A program made the position numbers and the translations under genes. Under the pieces are notes generated by a model that saw only the letters and a program-made list of their open reading frames with translations, was not told the DNA's origin and did not search any database. A DNA stretch of 34,986 bases, taken from the NCBI GenBank assembly GCA_046595995.1, contig JBKJNB010000003.1, positions 1 to 34,986 on the forward strand. Reading direction: 5' to 3'. Numbering within the stretch: the first letter of the stretch is position 1; each line of letters opens with the position of its first letter. Source of the stretch: JAWXBR01 sp046595995 (GTDB taxonomy: Bacteria > Bacteroidota > Ignavibacteria > Kapaibacteriales > Kapaibacteriaceae). This document shows positions 22,064 to 28,570 of this stretch, in pieces.

Positions 22064-24118
22064 TTATTTACAGGTTTCGGCGATCTTAACTGCGATGCGA
22101 CGATTCTGTACGCGAGCTGCTTCTATTGCTGAAGCTGATGCCTTCTTAGGCTCTTTGATGTGCGGACGTGAACTGCCGTAGCCAATCTCGCTCACAACAC
22201 GTGAAGCACTTACGCCTTGACCAATCAGCCAGTTCTTGACCGCAGTTGCGCGCATATGTGAGAGTTCGTGGTTGCGTGCTGCAGGACCTTCGCTAGAAGC
22301 GTGACCTTCGATAATAACCTTCAGGTCTGGACACTGTTCGATGAGGGCCTTGATCTGATAGAGGTTGTTCAGTGTACCAGGAACTTCCATGTTGAAGTTA
22401 TCTGTGTTCACGATGAAGAGTACGCCAGGGAAGTTCGTGATTGTACCAACCTTTGGCTTAGGAGGACATCCATCAGGTGCAACGCCAGGGATAAGTGGGC
22501 AACGATCCTTGAAGTCGTTGTAGCCGTCTTTATCTGTATCTGGGTCAAGAGGATTTGTACGTGTTCTCTTGACTTCGTCGCCGTCTGTCAGACCTTCGCC
22601 ATCAGTGTCAGCCTTGTTTGGATTGGTCTTGTATGTACGGACTTCGTCGCCGTCATTCAAGCCATCGTTATCAGTGTCGATGTTCTTTGGATTGGTGAGG
22701 TACGTCTTCACTTCATCACCATCTGTTAGGCCATCAGCGTCTGTATCCTTGTTGTTAGGATTCGTCTTGTGAACGTTGACTTCTTCGCCATCATTAAGAC
22801 CATCCGCATCCGTGTCCATGTTGGTCGGATTTGTGTTGTGCTTCTTGATTTCGTCACCGTCCATCAGACCGTCTGTGTCCGTGTCTGACTTCAGAGGATC
22901 TGTCTTGTGCGTGTTCACTTCGTCGCCGTCGATAAGACCATCACTGTCAGTGTCAGGCTCAAGAGGATTCGTTCTGCGAGCGATTTCTTCGCCATCCTTG
23001 AGGTTGTCAGCGTCCGTATCAGGATTGATCGGATTTGTCTTATGAACAACAAGTTCTTCGCGATCGTTCAGACCATCTCCGTCTGAATCTGCCTTTAGTG
23101 GGTTGGTGCGATAGGTTGTTTCTGGAAGAGCATCGATTTGCGAAGCATTCCAGCCCTTAGGTATCGTACGAAGACCGCTGTGCTCGTATCCGTCTGGAAG
23201 GCCATCGCCGTCAGTGTCTGCATTGCGTTCGTCTGTACCAATGCGACGTTCGTCGCTGTTGCTCAAACCATCACCATCATAGTCACTCGCGCCGAAAACG
23301 TAGAACGTCACACCAAGACCAAGTGTTAGGAACTTGTCCGTCTTGCCTGGTTCAACGCCGGCAGGAAGGGGAGCAGTTACGGTTGTATAATTTCCAGTCG
23401 TAGCATCAAAAGTTTTCATGCTACCTGGATTATAGTCATCCAGATATTCCGTCGTTGTGATGCGATAGAGGGCCTGAGCGTTTAGAACAAAGTTCTCGCT
23501 CAAATACCATTCAAATCCACCTCCGACAGGAATTACTACACCAGCATTTTTATCCTGATCATAAAGACCAGCGGCTTCACCTGGCAAAACGCCAACTGTT
23601 CCGCCCTTGCCGAGACCAGCTCCGCCTGAAAGTCCTGGACGAACTTGGAACGACATCATACCGATACCACCGCCGATATACGGTACAAAGGTTTCACCCG
23701 GAATGAGGTTGATAAATGCTAGCAACTCATAAGAGAAAATGCGTGTGTTGTTGCGCCGCTCTTCTCCTGGGCCAGAAACCTGTGTGCCGTTAGGGAACGT
23801 GCCAGTGCCATCTACGGGTTGTCCGTTTGGTAAGCCGAAATAATCAGTGTACTTAAGATTCGCGTCTTCAACGTCAAGGCGGAACCGTGGGTTTGCATAC
23901 GTGAACTGCGCTTGCAGTGCGAGCCAGCTCATGAGGTTATAGCGGAGGTGAATATCGCCGCCGATGTACCAAGAGTTATCGGAGAATTCTCCGAAGTACT
24001 TTGAAGCACCAACCGTGGCGCCAAAGCCTGCGCGTCCGGCCAAAGCTTGTGCCGATGCTGTGCCCGACAAGGCTAAGAACGCGAAAAGAACTGTAATCCA
24101 ACGTGTACCGTGTAGCAT
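22064..24118 (-). CDS. OmpA-family outer-membrane protein with TSP3-type calcium-binding repeats
   Basis: A 684-residue envelope protein. A signal peptide (MLHGTRWITVLFAFLALSG, with ASA before QA) leads to an N-terminal beta-barrel-like domain to about residue 270, rich in alternating aromatic strands (WYIGGDIHLRYNLMSWLALQ). Eleven thrombospondin type 3 loops follow (DYDGDGLSNSDE to DTDKDGYNDFKD), mostly on a 23-residue period, which should bind calcium and form a stiff spacer. The C-terminus is an OmpA peptidoglycan-binding domain (VIIEGHASSEGPAARNHELS, then RNRRIAV-like QNRRIAVKIAE). It therefore anchors the outer membrane to the wall. The ATG at 24118 has GGGAGAG eight bases upstream, which favours it over the longer reading. 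It ends in a strong terminator. Confidence 0.92.
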   Translation of the reverse strand: MLHGTRWITVLFAFLALSGTASAQALAGRAGFGATVGASKYFGEFSDNSWYIGGDIHLRYNLMSWLALQAQFTYANPRFRLDVEDANLKYTDYFGLPNGQPVDGTGTFPNGTQVSGPGEERRNNTRIFSYELLAFINLIPGETFVPYIGGGIGMMSFQVRPGLSGGAGLGKGGTVGVLPGEAAGLYDQDKNAGVVIPVGGGFEWYLSENFVLNAQALYRITTTEYLDDYNPGSMKTFDATTGNYTTVTAPLPAGVEPGKTDKFLTLGLGVTFYVFGASDYDGDGLSNSDERRIGTDERNADTDGDGLPDGYEHSGLRTIPKGWNASQIDALPETTYRTNPLKADSDGDGLNDREELVVHKTNPINPDTDADNLKDGEEIARRTNPLEPDTDSDGLIDGDEVNTHKTDPLKSDTDTDGLMDGDEIKKHNTNPTNMDTDADGLNDGEEVNVHKTNPNNKDTDADGLTDGDEVKTYLTNPKNIDTDNDGLNDGDEVRTYKTNPNKADTDGEGLTDGDEVKRTRTNPLDPDTDKDGYNDFKDRCPLIPGVAPDGCPPKPKVGTITNFPGVLFIVNTDNFNMEVPGTLNNLYQIKALIEQCPDLKVIIEGHASSEGPAARNHELSHMRATAVKNWLIGQGVSASRVVSEIGYGSSRPHIKEPKKASASAIEAARVQNRRIAVKIAETCK
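22510..23290 (-). repeat. 69-bp imperfect tandem repeats encoding TSP3 calcium loops
   Basis: Eleven D-x-D-x-D-G-L-x-D-G-(D/E)-E loops, the middle eight at a 23-codon period with THKTNP-type spacers. The copies have drifted in third positions, so this is an old, selected protein repeat rather than a fresh expansion. Confidence 0.85.
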
Positions 24119-24260
24119 GTTATGTCTCTCCCTGCTGTTTGATGTAAGGATCCGAAGGCCCATATAAAGGCGAGCCCCCTATCATGTTCCATCGTAGGGT
24201 CACATTCGCCCAAATCGGTTGTCAACACATACGCTATCGGGGAAAAGACTTCACCGATTG

Positions 24261-25415
24261 TTACTTGTATGGAGTTTGAACGAAACGCTGTGCTTCTGCG
24301 TGCGAGCCCTGCATATCCTTCCAGGCGAGCACTTTCTCGTACTGTTTTAAGGCTTGTTGCCGTTTCCCCTGATAATCGAGGATTTGCCCAATCTTCAGGT
24401 TCGTCTTCACCATGAAGCCCGATGGATCTTCATCCAGGGCCCTACATGCTTCATCTGCCTTATAGAAATACATGAGAGCATTCGTCATATCGCCACGAAG
24501 CATTCGTACAACACCAACGTAGTATAGTGCCTCACGCGCGGCGTATTTATCGTACCCAAATTTCTTATCAAGAACTCTAACCAGAACATCGCGCCACAAC
24601 ACTTCGAGCGTGTCGAGCGAACCCTCTGTGACAAGGCATCGGCCAAACGCACGATGGAAATACGGATTCCGTGGGAAGCGCAAGTATAGGTCTCGCGCAT
24701 ACGGCAATGCCTCGGTAGGTGTCTTCTCAAAGTCGTAATACACCTGGAATAAGACGACTTGTGCTTCGACCTTCGCGTACCGAGCTTTCGTGGCTGCGGC
24801 TTTGAGTTGCAGGATGCCAAGGGTCTTATCGCCTGATGGGAAAAACGCCATGACAGGCTTCAACAGAGGATACTTCTCCGGTAGCACGGCTGCAAAGTAG
24901 TTGTACAGCCCGGTGCCAAGCATGATGTCGTGGTTACCGGGTGCAATCTTCTGGCATGCAATCAGAATGTCGAGGGCGTCTTTGCCGTCGTTGGCTGCAT
25001 CGAGCATGCGCTCGCGTGTTGCGTAATATCTACCACGAAACCCGAGAGCACCCCCTTTGAAGAAGAGCGCCGTGATGTTACTCTTGTCATCTACGAGAAC
25101 CTTGTCACAGACGCCTACCACCCGATCAATTTTTGCTAAGAACGTAGCATCATAGGACTTGTTATTGCGGTCGATGTTGATCTTCCACCATTCAATCATC
25201 GCATCTAAAAAATAACCGGATGGGTGCTCTGGATAGAGATCGATGACCTTCTGAAAGTAACCGTGTGCCTCGTCGAACTGGACATTATAAATGTTTTCAA
25301 TACCCAACTGCAACAGTGAGTCGCCGTCTGACTTCATGAACGTCCACTGTGCCAGAGCGCTTGGCGCTGCACAACACGACAGTGCAAAAGCAACAATAAA
25401 TAGTGTGCGTTTCAT
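24261..25415 (-). CDS. Secreted TPR-like protein of unknown function
   Basis: A 384-residue exported protein: signal peptide MKRTLFIVAFALSCCAAPS followed by ALAQ, then helical repeats of tetratricopeptide type (LLQLGIENIYNVQFDEAHGY, FQKVIDLYPEHPSGYFLDAM near the N-terminus; MTNALMYFYKADEACRAL and QGKRQQALKQYEKVLAW near the C-terminus). TPR arrays mediate protein-protein contacts; a periplasmic or outer-membrane location is inferred. The longer open frame upstream would overlap the CPBP gene; the ATG at 25415 gives a clean signal peptide and starts seven bases after the CPBP stop, so the two are co-transcribed. No enzyme motif is visible. Confidence 0.82.
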   Translation of the reverse strand: MKRTLFIVAFALSCCAAPSALAQWTFMKSDGDSLLQLGIENIYNVQFDEAHGYFQKVIDLYPEHPSGYFLDAMIEWWKINIDRNNKSYDATFLAKIDRVVGVCDKVLVDDKSNITALFFKGGALGFRGRYYATRERMLDAANDGKDALDILIACQKIAPGNHDIMLGTGLYNYFAAVLPEKYPLLKPVMAFFPSGDKTLGILQLKAAATKARYAKVEAQVVLFQVYYDFEKTPTEALPYARDLYLRFPRNPYFHRAFGRCLVTEGSLDTLEVLWRDVLVRVLDKKFGYDKYAAREALYYVGVVRMLRGDMTNALMYFYKADEACRALDEDPSGFMVKTNLKIGQILDYQGKRQQALKQYEKVLAWKDMQGSHAEAQRFVQTPYK

Positions 25416-25422
25416 AGATCCC

Positions 25423-26268
25423 TTACATCGTTGATTTGAGTGTAATTGAAAAACCGCGGCGATAGCGCGCGGCACGCGTTTCCGCATCCAGTGGCACTGT
25501 CTTTAACACTATCAAAATACCAAGTACAAGAAGCCCCGTCACCAGAGCCCCCTCCTCAATACCATAGGCGTATCCAAACAGCCACGGCGACGATACGTGC
25601 GAAACATCGAGCCGAGTGACTCCAATGCCAAGGTTCATGCCGCTGACGTTGCCGACGACTAAGCCAATAAGCACGTTCCACGTGGCGTGAAATGCAATGG
25701 CTGCGTATAGTGAGTGACTTTGTGTGACGAGTACACCGAGAAGAATGCCCGCAAGAGCGGTGTTGGCAATGGAAAGAATGGTGACGTAAGGGTTCAGGCA
25801 ATGAGCTGCTGCAAAAACGAGACTTGTACTCAACACCGCCACCGACGCACCAAATCGTTCATGAAGGGCCTCGAACACCGTCCCGCGAAACAATACCTCT
25901 TCGAGGGCAGCGCTTATAATAACGAAGAGCGTACTTGCAAGGACCGCTGTTACGACGCCTGGTTCAAGACCTTCAAGACGGGCGCCTAGTGTTAGCGCGG
26001 TTACCACAGTTACAACGATTGCACCTACGGCAAGGGCTGCACCATATACAACAAGACGAAACGAGTTCGTATGCCAAAGCAAGCCACTCGTCTGCATACT
26101 GCCCCGCAGCTGCTCAACAACGAGCAGGGCAGATACCACCAATATGAGTATGACAAATGCGCCCGGCAGGGGAGCAGTCGATAACGCCGTAATCGTGCCG
26201 AAGACGGCGACGACAAACAAGAATGTAAAGGCAATGCGCGACCACCACGCCGAGGCGATTGACCTCAT
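25423..26268 (-). CDS. CPBP-family intramembrane metalloprotease (CAAX protease-like)
   Basis: Polytopic membrane protein of the CPBP/Abi family, 281 residues with about eight membrane segments. The catalytic motifs are complete: EEVLFRG (motif 1, EExxxR), SLVFAAAHCLN (motif 2, FxxxH) and AFHATWNVLIG (motif 3, HxxxN). Such enzymes cleave within the membrane; targets in this lineage are unknown. The frame is open up to an ATG at 26346, inside the upstream HicB-like gene. I prefer the ATG at 26268, which starts MRSIASAWWSRIAFTF just before the first membrane helix and avoids that overlap. It sits between the HicB-like gene and a TPR gene in a tight minus-strand cluster. Confidence 0.85.
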   Translation of the reverse strand: MRSIASAWWSRIAFTFLFVVAVFGTITALSTAPLPGAFVILILVVSALLVVEQLRGSMQTSGLLWHTNSFRLVVYGAALAVGAIVVTVVTALTLGARLEGLEPGVVTAVLASTLFVIISAALEEVLFRGTVFEALHERFGASVAVLSTSLVFAAAHCLNPYVTILSIANTALAGILLGVLVTQSHSLYAAIAFHATWNVLIGLVVGNVSGMNLGIGVTRLDVSHVSSPWLFGYAYGIEEGALVTGLLVLGILIVLKTVPLDAETRAARYRRGFSITLKSTM

Positions 26269-26305
26269 GAGGACATCCGGTGAAAGAACCGCCGTACTTG
26301 CATCG

Positions 26306-26506
26306 TTATTTCTGCGACAGGCCGTTCGATGAAAGTGATTCCACATACGCTCGCACGTGCGCCTTCATAGCTTCTTCAACTTCTTCGTGCGATGTGCCTT
26401 TCATCATGAAGGTGAGTTGAGGACAATACGAAGCGTAGTCCGATTCGCCGCGACGACGAATCAGCACTTCGTAATCGTCGAGGTTTGTGCTTGTTGGCTT
26501 ATCCAT
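26306..26506 (-). CDS. HicB-like small protein, standing alone
   Basis: A 66-residue protein whose core (YEVLIRRRGESDYASYCPQL, GTSHEEVEEAMKAHVRAYVE) follows the HicB-like partial RNase H fold: a strand, a second strand with the Y-x-x-Y-C-P-x-L signature, and the helix that normally begins with EEA. HicB proteins are usually antitoxins paired with a HicA toxin, but no HicA-like gene lies beside it and there is no DNA-binding C-terminus. It starts 25 bases after a TPR gene and precedes the CPBP gene, so it is more likely a solitary domain protein than part of a toxin-antitoxin pair. Confidence 0.72.
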   Translation of the reverse strand: MDKPTSTNLDDYEVLIRRRGESDYASYCPQLTFMMKGTSHEEVEEAMKAHVRAYVESLSSNGLSQK

Positions 26507-26531
26507 AATGCAGGCCCACTATTGTAATGTG

Positions 26532-28106
26532 TTAACGGTATTTGACGAGCTTATTCTGAACTGAAACGCGCGAAGGATCCAACGCCAATGCTTTTCTCCA
26601 AGCCTCCAAGGCACCGCCTAGATCGCCCAACTGCTCGAGGATGTCGCCAAGGTGTTCAAAATGTGTAGCGTTGCCACCTAACGAGACGGCACGTTCGATA
26701 TATACCCTTGCTTTATCGAACTCGGCAAGTTGGTATAGCACCCATGCATAGGTATCGAGGTAACTGGGGTTCGACGGTGATTGCTGCACTGCGCGTCCAG
26801 CCATGATACTTGCTCGCTGCAGGTTCTTGCCTCGAATGGCAAGGGCATATGCGTAATTGTTGTTCACGAGATGATTGTCTGGATCGAGTGCCAATGCACG
26901 TTCGTATGACGCATCTGATCGCTCTGTATCGCCGATGCCATCGTACAACATGCCGAGGTACATCCAGGCATCGTCAACTGTTGAGTCTTTTTCGATCACG
27001 CGTTTGAACCACGCAAGCGCATCATTCACGCGATCCATTTGCTGCGCTACAGATCCAAGCATGAGGAGTATGCGCATGTCGTCGGGGTGCCTTGCCAGAC
27101 CACGGGTTAATACGTCGTACGCTGACTCCAGACGTTTAAACGCAAGGTATGCTGAGGCAATCTGTATGAATTGTTCTGCCTGGCTCTGTGAAGGCATCAT
27201 GGCTGATTCGAAGAATCGGGTAGCAAGAGCCGTGTCTCCTAAATGCATCGCAACTACGCCTGCGAGTGTCGCGAGCTGCCACGGCTTTGAAGGAATTTTC
27301 TCCAGCTCGGCAAGCATTACATCAACAGAATCACGGTATAGATTCAGTACCAAACTATCTAACACAAGTCGACTAAGTCCGGCTGCCCAAATCTGCGCGC
27401 TGCGTTCAGACGAAGTCCAAGTACGTGCAAGCGCGTGCGCCTCTCCCAAACGTCCGGTTTCGATGTAGGCGTCCATGAGCTCAGTAGCAATATCTGCATC
27501 GCGAGCATTTAGTGCAGCTGCGCGCGCTAGCGCCTCAACGCGACCTTCAGGGTTGCGCAACCGGCGATGTAGGTCGGCAAGCCGCATGTAGATAGACTCG
27601 TCGGGATCACGACGCGCGAGTTCCTCGAACACTTCAATTGCTTTGGCGGCGTTCCGAGGCTCGTACAATCGTCCTAACGTATACAACTGTCGCTTCGAAG
27701 GACTTAGTTTTCGAATGTGCTCATACGATATCAAGGCTTCATCATATCTGCCAAGGTCAACAAGAATAGCTGACTGTAGTTCCCATGTGTCGGCAAGCAT
27801 CGAGTCGCGCGTAATGGCAAGCTGCACATACTCGAGTGCGATAGTATTCTTATCCATTGCGGCGTACGAACGAGCAATGGCTGCATATATGGTTGCAGAC
27901 GTGTCGTATCGAAGAGCTTGTTGAAATTCCAAGATTGCCTCGGCCTGCTTGTCCGGACGCATCTGCAGAGCAAGTCCGTTAACGAAGGCTTCTTGCGCAC
28001 GCCTCTTGCGTACAAGACTATCCTGGGCAGCCTCAACCGATAGTGAGGCAAACACCATCACGCATATGGTTAGAGTAAGGGGCTTGATAATGGGGCTACT
28101 GAACAT
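26532..28106 (-). CDS. Secreted TPR-repeat protein
   Basis: A 524-residue exported protein. Signal peptide (IIKPLTLTICVMVFASLS, VEA before A) is followed by a near-continuous run of tetratricopeptide repeats, about 12 units: for example AEAILEFQQALRYDTSATIY, YDEALISYEHIRKLSPSKRQ, VNDALAWFKRVIEKDSTVDD, AWMYLGMLYDGIGDTERSDA and GGALEAWRKALALDPSRVSV. It has no catalytic domain, so it should work as a scaffold or assembly factor in the periplasm or outer membrane. It is first in a minus-strand cluster (TPR, HicB-like, CPBP, TPR) after the rpmB terminator. Which complex it serves cannot be read from sequence. Confidence 0.88.
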   Translation of the reverse strand: MFSSPIIKPLTLTICVMVFASLSVEAAQDSLVRKRRAQEAFVNGLALQMRPDKQAEAILEFQQALRYDTSATIYAAIARSYAAMDKNTIALEYVQLAITRDSMLADTWELQSAILVDLGRYDEALISYEHIRKLSPSKRQLYTLGRLYEPRNAAKAIEVFEELARRDPDESIYMRLADLHRRLRNPEGRVEALARAAALNARDADIATELMDAYIETGRLGEAHALARTWTSSERSAQIWAAGLSRLVLDSLVLNLYRDSVDVMLAELEKIPSKPWQLATLAGVVAMHLGDTALATRFFESAMMPSQSQAEQFIQIASAYLAFKRLESAYDVLTRGLARHPDDMRILLMLGSVAQQMDRVNDALAWFKRVIEKDSTVDDAWMYLGMLYDGIGDTERSDASYERALALDPDNHLVNNNYAYALAIRGKNLQRASIMAGRAVQQSPSNPSYLDTYAWVLYQLAEFDKARVYIERAVSLGGNATHFEHLGDILEQLGDLGGALEAWRKALALDPSRVSVQNKLVKYR

Positions 28107-28154
28107 TGAACTCTGTAGACGAACATGCAGAACATTTTATGACTGTACTCTTAC

Positions 28155-28181
28155 GAAAAAAGGCCGCACACGGCGGCCTTT
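28155..28181 (-). terminator. Rho-independent terminator of rpmB
   Basis: Minus-strand hairpin AAAGGCCGC / GCGGCCTTT with a five-base loop, followed by TTTTTTC. It starts about 20 bases after the rpmB stop and isolates rpmB from the TPR gene. Confidence 0.9.
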
Positions 28182-28201
28182 AAGCTGAGTTCAATGCAGA
28201 A

Positions 28202-28423
28202 TTACTTTTCGAGGCGCTTCATCATCGCTGTGTAACCGACCTTGTCAAGCGTCTTGAGAGCACTTGCAGTGGCCTTGATTGTTATCCAGCGGCCTTCTTC
28301 AGGAACCCAGATGCGCTTCTTTTGAAGATTGGGAAGGAAACGACGTCGCGTCTTGTTATTCGCGTGCGAGACGTTATTTCCGTATGCCGGTCCAACACCG
28401 GTTAAATCACATCGACGAGCCAT
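28202..28423 (-). CDS. rpmB: 50S ribosomal protein L28
   Basis: Large-subunit ribosomal protein of 73 residues, full length for L28. Family marks are MARRCDLTGVGPAYGNNVSH at the N-terminus, NKTRRRFLPNLQKKRIWVPE in the middle and the closing ALKTLDKVGYTAMMKRL. Only one cysteine is present near the N-terminus, so this is the zinc-free form. rpmG, often its neighbour, is absent; rpmB is a single-gene unit with its own promoter and terminator. GGAG lies nine bases before the ATG. Confidence 0.96.
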   Translation of the reverse strand: MARRCDLTGVGPAYGNNVSHANNKTRRRFLPNLQKKRIWVPEEGRWITIKATASALKTLDKVGYTAMMKRLEK

Positions 28424-28462
28424 GACAGCACTCCAGAGGGCGATAGTTTTCGAACAAGACTA

Positions 28463-28493
28463 CAAATTTACACAACTTGTTTGCTTGAAGCAA
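28463..28493 (-). promoter_or_regulatory. rpmB promoter: TTG - 20 bp - TAAATTTG
   Basis: The only site in the window with both Bacteroidota promoter elements at the expected spacing: minus-strand TTG (28491-28493), 20 bases, then TAAATTTG (28463-28470). The leader to the ATG is about 35 bases. Confidence 0.65.
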
Positions 28494-28536
28494 GGCACGT
28501 GCCACTTATTGTCTTTTACCCCTCAGTCAGAGGTGG

Positions 28537-28544
28537 TAGATTTG
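28537..28544 (+). promoter_or_regulatory. Bacteroidota-type -7 box (TAGATTTG) for uvrA
   Basis: TAGATTTG matches TAnnTTTG and lies 26 bases before the chosen uvrA ATG, supporting that start over the upstream in-frame ATG at 28481, which the box would follow. The nearest TTG is 25 bases away, longer than usual. Confidence 0.45.
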
Positions 28545-28570
28545 TGGTTCTCCTAAGTCAACACTGCTCC

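Noticed and set aside
22510..23290. 69-bp periodic repeats as a possible CRISPR
   Set aside because: Repeats are contiguous, divergent and coding on a 23-codon period; there are no unique spacers or cas genes.
22268..23329. Plus-strand repetitive frames with MTSSPSVRPS-type peptides
   Set aside because: They are the antisense of the TSP3 repeats; the minus strand has a signal peptide, calcium loops and an OmpA domain.
26306..26506. HicB-like protein as half of a HicAB toxin-antitoxin pair
   Set aside because: No HicA-like small basic protein is encoded on either side.
28481..28570. N-terminal extension of uvrA from the ATG at 28481
   Set aside because: The 30 residues have no UvrA character and the likely promoter box (28537-28544) lies inside them.
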